NCBI GenBank assembly: GCA_022574115.1
Contig: JACZSS010000062.1
Span: forward strand, 1-9,250
Length of the DNA stretch: 9,250 bases
Direction: 5' to 3'
DNA from: Candidatus Heimdallarchaeota archaeon
Lineage (GTDB): Archaea > Asgardarchaeota > Heimdallarchaeia > Heimdallarchaeales > Kariarchaeaceae
Below are positions 1 to 6,192 of the stretch, one piece after another (within the stretch, counting starts at the first letter, position 1; each line of letters opens with the position of its first letter). The notes below the pieces were generated by a model. That model was given only the letters and a program-made list of their open reading frames with translations. It was not told the DNA's origin and searched no databases. The translations under genes and the position numbers were made by a program.

Positions 1-56
1 CGAACTGGATGTGCAAGAATGCTAAATGTGTTATCATCAATTGAGTCTGAATTCAT
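1..56 (-). CDS. winged-helix (ArsR-like) transcription regulator, N-terminal fragment
   Basis: Read on the minus strand from ATG at 54-56, the frame stays open to the window edge and gives MNSDSIDDNTFSILAHPVR. The last codon is incomplete, but CG- always encodes Arg. The stretch 'fsiLaHPvR' is the signature that opens the first helix of ArsR-type and related winged-helix DNA-binding proteins (family pattern roughly LaHPtRr-IL-lL). About 19 residues are visible, so the regulator type, ligand and length cannot be known. No ribosome-binding site lies at normal spacing; a weak TATA-like TTAAT at about 83-87 would suit a leaderless mRNA. The neighbour at 167-1330 runs in the same direction and ends about 110 bases upstream. 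The call rests on one short motif. Confidence 0.45.
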   Translation of the reverse strand, partial: MNSDSIDDNTFSILAHPV

Positions 57-105
57 GTTACGATAGCTACTCCGTCGAAAGATTAAGTACAAACGAGGAT
101 AAAGC

Positions 106-154
106 TAAAAACCCAAAATAGGGGAAACAAGTCAAGCATAGGTCGGTATTCCCC
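106..154 (-). terminator. possible terminator of the 167-1330 gene
   Basis: Just past the stop of the secreted-protein gene, the minus strand can pair GGGGAA (149-154) with TTCCCC (121-126) across a 22-base loop. T-rich sequence follows, including TTTTT at 107-111. The hairpin is short and its loop is long. Archaeal termination depends mainly on T-tracts, so the T-rich part is the better evidence. Confidence 0.25.
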
Positions 155-166
155 CTAAATTGAATA

Positions 167-1330
167 TTAATTACCTCTTTTAGATCGATAGATTAGAGCG
201 GGGATTCCCAGGAACATCAATGTGGCAAGTAGAGTAGATCCGAAGAGAGCAGCATAAGATATATCAGGTAACACCCTTGATATTTTATCCGTTGTTCCGT
301 TATCACCTGAGACCGAAGGATCTGCATTGACTATATTTATTCCCAATTTTGGATCATGAACAATACTTGCTCCGTGTTCATAATTGAGATAGAGTTTTTG
401 TTCAGTTGATGTAGATTCTACAAAACTTGATAGGACTCCAGAATTAGCGCCGTCAACCATCGCACTTGTTTGCCAGGTATAAAACGCACCTGATCCATCT
501 GTATCCGAGACGATGCCTTCTTCTCCGGAAGAACCTCCATCTGCTTCATCAGGGGTTGTTTCAACTACATTCAAACCGGTTGACCCATCAGTTGATTCAA
601 TAAATGAATACAACGCCAATTTGCTATCAGCTTCTTGATAATCAAATCCATTGATAATAATATCAATTTTCAGCGCTGTTGGCTTGAGCTCAGACCCACT
701 GATATGAGCAAATGACCCCACAATGTGAACAACAAAGCTAAAAACACCATCACTTGTCATACCAGTGATGACATGTTCTGTTATGCCTGCACCCAGATCA
801 TTGGTGATGTACGCTAGATCATCAAACCCGACATCAGCCATCTGATAAGTTTGGACAACAGTATCGATTCCATTGCCTTCAGTGTAGACCCCATCACTAT
901 CTCCATCTAAGAATTCTACGATATGTGAGAAGCTCATCTTCAGTTCAGTGATAATTTCGTCACTTGAACTGTCTGATTTGTATTCTAATCTTAGTTCTGC
1001 ATCAGAACTGACCGAAATACTTGCTTCGAATGCATCTTTGCCAATTTCGTTTTTACTTTCTGAGAAAATAGAAGCTTCTTTCTCTGTAACCTGTATCAAT
1101 ACCTCTCGATCATCTAATTCAGGGTCCTCTACTTCTTCATCGTCGACAGCATCTGTCATTTCTTCATCGGGAATACCAGTATCTTCATGTTCGTCACAAC
1201 CTGGATCATCATTAGGATCACAATGATCTGCGACGGTGGTAAGTGGAGATTTATTGGTTAAGAATAATGCTCCAACAAGCCAGATGACTAATAAAATCCG
1301 AACTAAATCTAATTTTCTTATTAATTTCAT
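167..1330 (-). CDS. acidic secreted protein with C-terminal membrane anchor (hypothetical, Asgard-type)
   Basis: I take the start at 1328-1330 because AGGTGA lies 4 bases upstream; the frame extends to 1414, but those 28 extra residues have no such signal. The product has 387 residues. Residues 1-25 form a basic then hydrophobic signal segment. Residues about 37-75 are very rich in Asp and Glu and contain two Cys (37 and 45). A beta-rich body follows, with a DGDSDG loop at 142-147 like a calcium-binding loop, though it lacks the Glu expected at EF-hand position 12. The tail has one membrane helix (about 359-381) followed by RSKRGN. This indicates an exported protein held in the membrane with most of its mass outside. 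Stretches such as 'YTWQTSAMVDG' and 'EQKLYLNYEHG' resemble, from memory, a recurrent hypothetical family in Asgard genomes; I could not verify that. Function is unknown. Confidence 0.85.
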   Translation of the reverse strand: MKLIRKLDLVRILLVIWLVGALFLTNKSPLTTVADHCDPNDDPGCDEHEDTGIPDEEMTDAVDDEEVEDPELDDREVLIQVTEKEASIFSESKNEIGKDAFEASISVSSDAELRLEYKSDSSSDEIITELKMSFSHIVEFLDGDSDGVYTEGNGIDTVVQTYQMADVGFDDLAYITNDLGAGITEHVITGMTSDGVFSFVVHIVGSFAHISGSELKPTALKIDIIINGFDYQEADSKLALYSFIESTDGSTGLNVVETTPDEADGGSSGEEGIVSDTDGSGAFYTWQTSAMVDGANSGVLSSFVESTSTEQKLYLNYEHGASIVHDPKLGINIVNADPSVSGDNGTTDKISRVLPDISYAALFGSTLLATLMFLGIPALIYRSKRGN

Positions 1331-1334
1331 TTTT

Positions 1335-1340
1335 TCACCT
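1335..1340 (-). promoter_or_regulatory. ribosome-binding site deciding the start at 1330
   Basis: The minus strand reads AGGTGA, then four A bases, then ATG. This is a consensus archaeal Shine-Dalgarno sequence. It places the start 28 codons inside the longest ORF, directly before a signal-peptide-like segment. Confidence 0.75.
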
Positions 1341-1414
1341 GCGGATTTAATATGTAATACATTCGAGGTAATCAATTGATTGTGAATGTTTAGAACACTT
1401 AACCGCATATACAT

Positions 1415-1737
1415 ATAGAACCTGATATATTAAATATATGGACTTACACTGGAGTTGGGGTTTCACCTACACTGCACTAAAGGTCTGAATTGTTTAAGAT
1501 TTGGGAGACTAAAAAGATAAATTGAGATAATTCCTGGGTTTTTCTAAGAAAATTTTGCGACCACGCCTTGTATTTTTCCAACCAAAAAAATTAATAAAAA
1601 GCACGAAATCAATCAATAAATTAACTCAAGACTAATTTTTCTTGGTTTGAGAATAGATTAAAACCAATCCTCAATCAAGTTCAAAGAGATTGTTCTAGTA
1701 CAGTTTAAGTTAGTATTCAAATACAAATTTCGGTACT
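1415..1737. other. AT-rich intergenic stretch without a recognised gene
   Basis: I see no convincing coding frame or tRNA here. On the minus strand, AT-rich boxes at about 1409-1418 and 1427-1440 could serve as TATA elements for the gene starting at 1330. An inverted repeat at 1642-1667 and runs of A and T (1554-1613) are the only other structures. Confidence 0.5.
1642..1667. repeat. inverted repeat, 7-bp perfect arms
   Basis: TTGGTTT (1642-1648) and AAACCAA (1661-1667) are exact reverse complements separated by 12 bases. CTTGGTTTGAG and the nearby CTCAATCAAG add a second imperfect pairing. It lies about 70 bases before the ORF at 1738. It could be an operator or a transcript end, or chance in AT-rich DNA. 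Confidence 0.35.
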
Positions 1738-1995
1738 ATGTATATTATGTATACTTCTCAGCTCTGTATTACTCACCGAAAATCGGAATGTCAAAATACT
1801 AATTTTTCTTGTTGTGAAGATGATCTCTATCATTTCACTGTTTTGAAAATTATTAGTGCTGATCTTCAGATTGATGACAAACAATATCTCTTGACAGAGA
1901 ATGTTCCTTCGCCCAAAATAATTTTCAAGTGCTTACAACTTGCGATGAGGAAGCAAAAAATTGATTTAACTCAGTTCACAATATTATTGAATTAG
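1738..1995 (+). CDS. doubtful 85-residue ORF
   Basis: An ATG-to-TAG frame of 85 codons stands alone between two secreted-protein genes. I do not recognise the product. It has five Cys (10, 18, 25, 26, 65), without a zinc-ribbon spacing, and a C-terminal half (about 35-85) with plausible strand-helix-strand character around 'PSPKIIFKCLQLAMRKQ'. There is no ribosome-binding site. A TTTAAG element about 31 bases upstream is a weak TATA candidate. It may be a real small protein, a gene remnant or a chance frame. Confidence 0.3.
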   Translation: MYIMYTSQLCITHRKSECQNTNFSCCEDDLYHFTVLKIISADLQIDDKQYLLTENVPSPKIIFKCLQLAMRKQKIDLTQFTILLN

Positions 1996-2083
1996 TTTGT
2001 AGAATTAGAACGAATGAATCTCTCAGCTTTGAATTTCGACTAAAACGGTCGGGTCGATGATCACCTAGTATTTGGTGAACGAA

Positions 2084-2152
2084 ATGATGTATTTTAAAGA
2101 ACCAACAAGAATTGAAATATGGTACCAGATGTTAACTTCCTGGATTATCTAG
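2084..2152 (+). CDS. possible 22-residue small protein with good ribosome-binding site
   Basis: GGTGA at 2074-2078 is followed after 5 bases by tandem ATG codons (2084 and 2087) and a frame of 22 codons ending in TAG at 2150-2152. The peptide begins MMYFKEPTRIEIWYQM. The spacing is as good as for the best starts in this window, but the frame is too short to test by composition. It could be a small protein, a leader peptide for the gene at 2328, or chance. Confidence 0.2.
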   Translation: MMYFKEPTRIEIWYQMLTSWII

Positions 2153-2300
2153 GCTGAAGGACATTTAACATTCCCCCTCGAAAGCCTTATCGTCACATTG
2201 GGAGAAAATTGGATTATTGCTAGTCACTTCCCTTCCTACCTCCTTTGAGTTAAGAAACCGGCGCAAGCTTTACCTATCAGTCTGACGAACCGATTCAAAA

Positions 2301-2307
2301 TTTAATA
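2301..2307 (+). promoter_or_regulatory. TATA-like box for the 2328 gene
   Basis: TTTAATA is centred about 24 bases before the TTG at 2328, which suits a leaderless or nearly leaderless archaeal transcript. A second candidate, TATATA at 2315-2320, would instead suit the alternative GTG start at 2367. Confidence 0.35.
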
Positions 2308-2327
2308 CAAGTGCTATATACCGTAAT

Positions 2328-3644
2328 TTGTCAAAGTTAATATATCGGTATAATTTGAATTATGCTGTGAAATTTGCATTAAGGTTGATTTCTTCTATAA
2401 CATGTATTTTATTTATGATTAGTTTAGCACACGTGCCCATAAGTTCATTTATTGAATTTGATCAAACCAATTTTCAAATTGGTGATACGTTTACATTTCG
2501 AATAACGCACTATGACTTCAACATTATTGTAAATGAAACATCTTATCTGAATTTAACCGCATTCAACTTACCATCGTTGGGAGAGCCTTTCGATGTTTCG
2601 GTGACAAATATTACTGCCACGACGGAAACCACAAGTCTTGATTACTTTAATTTTCAACATAATGTAACCACATCTATAAATTTCCATAATCCAAATCTGG
2701 TTGATCCAACTGGTGAATTTCATAGTTTAACTGACGATTGGGCGGAGCTATTCTTTGAGGGAGTCTTTTTTGCTGCTCTGTACTTTGCTTTCTTTGATCC
2801 AGCGTTAGTTGATTTTAACGCCACCACCGATTTTGATGATGAAACATTTGATAATCCGGACAATACCTCTCTACTTTTCCCTGATCAAGGTGGGTCGATG
2901 ATAGTGCCAATATTTTTGGGTTCAAATGATGCTATTGCAGCAACACTGTATGATGATTACGTGTTACTGGAAGACGATGAGAATTTTACAGGAAGTTTGA
3001 ATGATGGTTTTTCCGCTAACGAAACAATTATTGAAGTTACAGGAAACGATACTAGTATCACCGATTTTGCTATATTTAGAAAAGTCGCTTGGAACAACAT
3101 ATCCAAAGTGTTTGAAATGGAATTTTTGTTTGACGCATCCGAAATAGGGACTTTTAATAATGGAAGTTCATATTTTAATCGGTCTTTCTTTTCCCTAGTT
3201 GTTTCTCTTGACTATAATCGTGGCATTGTGAATTATTTTTCGAATGAATTACTGATTGAATTCGGAGTCCTCAATGCGTCAATTTTATTCGGATATAGTT
3301 TTGGCTTTACGGAAAATTTGTTTACTCCCCCAACGGGTTCAAGCGGAACAACAATCAGTCAGTCCACTAGTGATGATACAGGTTTGACCACTGAAACAAT
3401 CACTGGAGGCAGTAGTAGTACGGGTAGAGATAGTACGACTGAAACAACTGAGATATCTAGTGATCCGTCATCTGATCAGCGTGAGACTGACAGTGATTCG
3501 GATCAAAATATAACAAATTCAGAGAATGGACAAAACGGCACTTCTGATCCGCCAAATCCGGTAAACTACCCAGCCCTTCTACCGATCTCAATTAGTTTCA
3601 TTATCGTGATAATTTATCGTCGAAGAACATCCCGATTACAGTAG
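2328..3644 (+). CDS. secreted, sequon-rich surface protein with Ser/Thr stalk and C-terminal anchor (hypothetical)
   Basis: The frame starts at TTG 2328 (438 residues). GTG at 2367 (residue 14) is an equal alternative, since it would begin a classic signal peptide. No ATG or Shine-Dalgarno decides it. A hydrophobic signal segment lies at about 14-38. The ectodomain follows ('FQIGDTFTFRITHYDF' near its start) and is rich in beta strands, Asp and Asn, with 13 N-glycosylation sequons. A Ser/Thr/Gly/Asp stalk (about 335-408) adds two more. One membrane helix (414-430) ends in RRR and a short tail. The architecture indicates a glycosylated cell-surface protein. There is no recognised enzymatic motif and no PGF-type archaeosortase signal. 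The gene ends in two consecutive TAG codons. The fold family and ligand are unknown. Confidence 0.85.
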   Translation: MSKLIYRYNLNYAVKFALRLISSITCILFMISLAHVPISSFIEFDQTNFQIGDTFTFRITHYDFNIIVNETSYLNLTAFNLPSLGEPFDVSVTNITATTETTSLDYFNFQHNVTTSINFHNPNLVDPTGEFHSLTDDWAELFFEGVFFAALYFAFFDPALVDFNATTDFDDETFDNPDNTSLLFPDQGGSMIVPIFLGSNDAIAATLYDDYVLLEDDENFTGSLNDGFSANETIIEVTGNDTSITDFAIFRKVAWNNISKVFEMEFLFDASEIGTFNNGSSYFNRSFFSLVVSLDYNRGIVNYFSNELLIEFGVLNASILFGYSFGFTENLFTPPTGSSGTTISQSTSDDTGLTTETITGGSSSTGRDSTTETTEISSDPSSDQRETDSDSDQNITNSENGQNGTSDPPNPVNYPALLPISISFIIVIIYRRRTSRLQ

Positions 3645-3736
3645 TAGTATTACCTTTGGTTATAATATTAGTTACAGTTACTAGATCAATACCCCACGCA
3701 AATATTAAGTGACCTCTCTCCTTGGAATAGGTTCAG

Positions 3737-3752
3737 TTTTTGAATGATTTTT
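3737..3752 (+). terminator. T-tract terminator candidate after the surface-protein gene
   Basis: Two TTTTT runs (3737-3741 and 3748-3752) lie about 95-110 bases past the stop at 3644 and before the next promoter. Repeated short T-tracts are the usual archaeal termination signal. There is no supporting hairpin. Confidence 0.35.
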
Positions 3753-3796
3753 CAAATTACCCTGTGATGGTATTTCCACAATTCTGTAGTGTAGGA

Positions 3797-3803
3797 TTTA
3801 TGT
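3797..3803 (+). promoter_or_regulatory. TATA-like box for the 3827 gene
   Basis: TTTATGT is centred 27 bases before the ATG at 3827, the expected distance for a leaderless archaeal gene. The sequence between is A-rich (ten A bases run into the ATG) and has no ribosome-binding site. Confidence 0.45.
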
Positions 3804-3826
3804 ATTTGTAAATATAGAAAAAAAAA

Positions 3827-4252
3827 ATGAAAGAATACTATGCCTACGCCATACTTCTGGGTCTTTCATTCATTACCGGGCTTTTGGATATTAGAATCTT
3901 AGGATTTGTCATCTATGATAAAATCCTTCATTTTGGCATCGGCTCTTTCTTTATGATATATTACTCAAAATTAAATCCGGGGGATAACTATTACATTGTT
4001 GCATCAATTTTTACGTTCTTATATGAAATATTTATTTATATTATTTTCCCGATTCCAATTGTATTTTTGCTAAATCAAACAAACTTAACCGAATTACCGT
4101 CGTATGTTCTGGGCAATTTCTTTCCTAAATATACACAAATCGATGAATGGTTGGATGTAGTTGTGACCTGGTTGGGGTGTGTTTTAGTTGGGTATATTTT
4201 ACAAAGAAATTCTTTAGAGGTTAAAGGATCGTCCTTAATTTTTAACGAATAA
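3827..4252 (+). CDS. four-helix membrane protein, VanZ/DUF2238-like
   Basis: The protein has 141 residues and about four membrane helices (roughly 5-25, 35-47, 55-82 and 108-126). The pattern is reminiscent of VanZ-like and YjdF/DUF2238 proteins: Asp-Lys-Ile-Leu-His at 31-35 at the entry of helix 2, an in-membrane Glu at 67, and Asp106/Asp110 just before a last helix with Trp115 and Gly117. Those families are small integral membrane proteins mostly without a defined biochemical role, so I give no function. The start is the ATG after a run of A bases, with a TATA-like box at -27 and no Shine-Dalgarno. It leads a group of three same-strand genes, 50 bases before the next one, which has its own promoter candidate. 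The family assignment is tentative; the membrane topology is secure. Confidence 0.75.
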   Translation: MKEYYAYAILLGLSFITGLLDIRILGFVIYDKILHFGIGSFFMIYYSKLNPGDNYYIVASIFTFLYEIFIYIIFPIPIVFLLNQTNLTELPSYVLGNFFPKYTQIDEWLDVVVTWLGCVLVGYILQRNSLEVKGSSLIFNE

Positions 4253-4272
4253 TTACACTGGATCAGAGTAGG

Positions 4273-4280
4273 TTTAAAAA
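4273..4280 (+). promoter_or_regulatory. TATA-like box for the 4303 gene
   Basis: TTTAAAAA is centred about 27 bases upstream of the TTG at 4303. An in-frame TAG immediately precedes that TTG, so the coding region cannot extend further up. Box, spacing and stop together support a leaderless TTG start. Confidence 0.5.
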
Positions 4281-4302
4281 TTCCAATACAGATGGAACTT
4301 AG

Positions 4303-4689
4303 TTGAGCCTAGTTTATTATGCTCTTCCTTTTGTGGGTCTTGGGGCAATAGTTTTACTTATCTATCAACTTTCATTTAAGTCGCTTCACGTACAGTGTAA
4401 AGAATGTAATCACGACAATGGAAAAAGAATGGTATTTTGCAGGAATTGTGGAGCAAACGTTACAACTCAGCATGATTATTATGAAGGTCGAATTTTTGAT
4501 CGCACAACGGTTATTTTAGCATTTTTTGTACCGGTTATTGCTTGGTATCTACTGTTAAATTTCAGAGATATATATCCAGAACGAGCTCGTTTTTTATGGA
4601 CTGCTAGTCTTGTCGGAATTGTCATTTTTGGTTTTAACGTTTGGGGCGGATTAGTTTTTGGTTATTATGGCCTATTCTATTTGTATTAG
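4303..4689 (+). CDS. membrane-bound zinc-ribbon protein
   Basis: The product has 128 residues: one N-terminal membrane helix (about 4-22), a zinc ribbon with Cys32, Cys35, Cys46 and Cys49 (CxxC-x10-CxxC), and two more hydrophobic segments (about 69-86 and 98-122). The ribbon would face one side of the membrane close to helix 1. Single zinc ribbons of this kind in archaeal membrane proteins usually mediate structural or protein contacts, and nothing here points to catalysis. The start is TTG, directly after an in-frame TAG, with a TATA-like box at -27. An ATG at 4292 is in another frame and stops at once. The stop codon TAG is part of the next gene's ribosome-binding site, so the two are translationally coupled and probably act together. 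Confidence 0.8.
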   Translation: MSLVYYALPFVGLGAIVLLIYQLSFKSLHVQCKECNHDNGKRMVFCRNCGANVTTQHDYYEGRIFDRTTVILAFFVPVIAWYLLLNFRDIYPERARFLWTASLVGIVIFGFNVWGGLVFGYYGLFYLY

Positions 4690-4693
4690 GTGA
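4688..4693 (+). promoter_or_regulatory. ribosome-binding site overlapping the upstream stop
   Basis: AGGTGA begins inside the TAG stop of the previous gene and lies 5 bases before the ATG at 4699. This decides the start at 4699 rather than the in-frame GTG at 4690, which is itself part of the AGGTGA. It also implies co-translation with the membrane zinc-ribbon gene. Confidence 0.75.
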
Positions 4694-4698
4694 TACTA

Positions 4699-5160
4699 AT
4701 GACACACAACACTAAACGCTTTGGATCGAGCCGGAAACAACATTTTAAGTCTATGCGACAAAAAAGAGAAATGGAACGGGTAAAACAATTGCTGTCTTTG
4801 TCTAAACAACAAAATGGAAAAGTAAATACTGTTGATATCGCTGAAATTTGGCAAATACCCGTATCAAAGGTTTTAGTGGAAGTCGAGTATCTGATCAGAA
4901 AGTATTCGGTTCCAATAACACGAGTGGTAAAAAATTATCCGACGTTTGTCTTTGATCAGAGTGCAAAATATGCTTCGATTCACCAAGAATCAGCAGCTCT
5001 CATAAAAGATACAAAATTCATGGAAGATCAATTACCCACTCCAAAATCTGGAATATCTGGCGTTCCCACCATTACATTTTGTGGGAATTGTGGAACACGG
5101 GTTGAGGGAACAAAATTCTGCCCAACCTGCGGTACAGAGATATCTGAATTTTTGAATTAA
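4699..5160 (+). CDS. helix-turn-helix protein with C-terminal zinc ribbon
   Basis: From ATG 4699 the product has 153 residues. Residues 2-37 are strongly basic and probably helical. Residues about 39-85 look like a winged helix: a helix pair around 'VDIAEIWQIPVSKVLVEVEYL' spans positions 44-64, followed by a possible wing. After a linker, the C-terminus carries a zinc ribbon with Cys128, Cys131, Cys141 and Cys144 (CxxC-x9-CxxC). The basic tail and helix-turn-helix suggest nucleic-acid binding, but a protein-interaction winged helix is equally possible. The paired arrangement with a membrane-bound zinc-ribbon protein is the main clue to its role; the two may form a complex. It ends one base before the convergent methyltransferase stop. 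Confidence 0.8.
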   Translation: MTHNTKRFGSSRKQHFKSMRQKREMERVKQLLSLSKQQNGKVNTVDIAEIWQIPVSKVLVEVEYLIRKYSVPITRVVKNYPTFVFDQSAKYASIHQESAALIKDTKFMEDQLPTPKSGISGVPTITFCGNCGTRVEGTKFCPTCGTEISEFLN

Positions 5161-5973
5161 TCATTTACATGCTTTGATTGAAAATGATAATGGCAAGTCT
5201 ACTTTGTCTTCATTTAATTCCCAAGTTTTCCCATCCTTTGAGTGCATAAATGCAAATTGACGCCAAGATGAAACGGGATGTTCATTGAAAAATTCTATTT
5301 TCAGTCCTGCTTTGATCAGATTATTGATTATCTCGGAAGTTGTATGGAACCATTCATATGATGCCTGAGCACCTTGACTTATCTTCTGACCCGTGTACGA
5401 ATATTCAATATCGTATCGAAATACTTTATCCGTAAAATAAGGTATAATTGGTTTCCAATGTGTTGTCTCATTTTCATTATCGAACCCATTAGTAAAAGGA
5501 TGAGAATCAATAATATAAAAGAATCCACCGGGTTTCAAATAATGTGAAATTACTTTTGACCATTTTGAAAGGTCCGATAACCAACACAAAACCCCGTAAG
5601 AAGTAAAAATAATATCAAATTTTTCGCCTTTCAAATGCGGCGAATCTCTTAATTCCAATACGTTTTCGCAAATAAATTTTCCATCGAGATTGAGATCTGA
5701 TGCCAGCTGATTGCCAAGATCAATTGCTTCATCGGAAAAATCCACACCTGTAACACTTGCACCCATCCTTGCAAAAGATAATGTGTCCATTCCAAAATGG
5801 CATTGGAGATGGAGCAGTTTCTTCCCCGAGACGTCACCCACTTCTTTTGTTTCTATTGGCAATAGAGAGCTTCCTCCATTTCTCCATGCTTTCAGATGAT
5901 AAAAATCTGATTTGAAATGCAGTGTTGCTAGTTCGTTCCAGCGATTTTTGTTAGCTTGCTCATATTCATTCAT
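5161..5973 (-). CDS. class I SAM-dependent methyltransferase
   Basis: This is a 270-residue, full-length Rossmann-fold methyltransferase. The N-terminus has 'NRWNELATLHFKSDFY'. Motif I is LLHLQCHFG at 53-61, followed by Asp78 at the end of strand 2 (VTGVDFS), which should hold the SAM ribose. FDIIFTSYGVLCWL (about 119-132) matches the motif IV region, and LKPGGFFYIIDSHP (146-159) is strand 5. The C-terminal part (about 160-265) would set the substrate, which I cannot name. This subfamily, as I remember it, is widespread in bacteria, so lateral origin is possible. The start ATG at 5971-5973 has GAGG just upstream. The leader carries a strong hairpin. The stop at 5161 directly abuts the convergent gene's stop. 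Confidence 0.9.
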   Translation of the reverse strand: MNEYEQANKNRWNELATLHFKSDFYHLKAWRNGGSSLLPIETKEVGDVSGKKLLHLQCHFGMDTLSFARMGASVTGVDFSDEAIDLGNQLASDLNLDGKFICENVLELRDSPHLKGEKFDIIFTSYGVLCWLSDLSKWSKVISHYLKPGGFFYIIDSHPFTNGFDNENETTHWKPIIPYFTDKVFRYDIEYSYTGQKISQGAQASYEWFHTTSEIINNLIKAGLKIEFFNEHPVSSWRQFAFMHSKDGKTWELNEDKVDLPLSFSIKACK

Positions 5974-5980
5974 ATTCCTC

Positions 5981-6002
5981 AGGCCAGGTTGCTGCCCGGC
6001 CT
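5981..6002 (-). promoter_or_regulatory. GC-rich hairpin in the methyltransferase leader
   Basis: On the minus strand AGGCCGGG and CCTGGCCT pair as an 8-bp stem with one G-U pair and the loop CAGCAA. It stands out in AT-rich surroundings and sits directly before the GAGG ribosome-binding region and ATG at 5973. It could gate translation of the methyltransferase. Read on the plus strand, it is followed only by a short T-rich stretch and has no plus-strand gene nearby to terminate. Confidence 0.5.
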
Positions 6003-6037
6003 TTATTTAGTTTATATTACCGTTCCTGATCATCTAA

Positions 6038-6051
6038 ATTGTATATACAAT
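6038..6051. promoter_or_regulatory. 14-bp perfect palindrome (operator or TATA region of the methyltransferase)
   Basis: ATTGTATATACAAT is its own reverse complement. Its TATATA core on the minus strand could be the TATA box of the methyltransferase. That would put the transcript start near 6019 and leave a leader of about 45 bases containing the hairpin at 5981-6002. A dimeric regulator could also bind the palindrome. Confidence 0.4.
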
Positions 6052-6135
6052 ATTTTAAACGCCGAAGTTTGAGGACTTCAGACATTTTGGTGAGATGATG
6101 TCACCGTTACTCAATTGAATTTTGGAGAAGTTGTT

Positions 6136-6192
6136 TTGAGCTACTTGTATTTTCTCGCATGTTTAATCCCCTGGTTTTGGTTTGTTTGCTGA
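6136..6192 (+). CDS. possible 18-residue hydrophobic peptide
   Basis: From TTG 6136 to TGA 6190-6192 the frame encodes a peptide that would nearly span a membrane (LSYLYFLACLIPWFWFVC). The frame is open upstream to a TGA at 6091-6093, with another TTG at 6115. A GGAG at 6124-6127 lies 8 bases before the TTG at 6136. It is too short for any composition test and could be a remnant or chance. Confidence 0.15.
   Translation: MSYLYFLACLIPWFWFVC

Larger units (their letters stand above)
1996..2327. other. intergenic stretch before the stalked surface-protein gene
   Basis: No long coding frame is seen. The stretch holds a 5-bp hairpin (TCACC 2061-2065 with GGTGA 2074-2078), a 22-codon ORF at 2084-2152 behind that GGTGA, and TATA-like boxes at 2301-2307 (TTTAATA) and 2315-2320 (TATATA) that probably serve the gene at 2328. 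Confidence 0.5.

Noticed and set aside
948..1226. Ser-rich 92-residue plus-strand ORF
   Set aside because: It is antisense to the acidic secreted protein; its Ser bias is the complement of the Asp/Glu-rich codons.
1331..1414. 28-residue N-terminal extension of the acidic secreted protein
   Set aside because: It would bury a consensus ribosome-binding site and place extra residues before a normal signal segment.
5649..5899. Two 62-residue ORFs
   Set aside because: Both overlap the methyltransferase SAM-binding region in other frames, which is clearly the coding frame.
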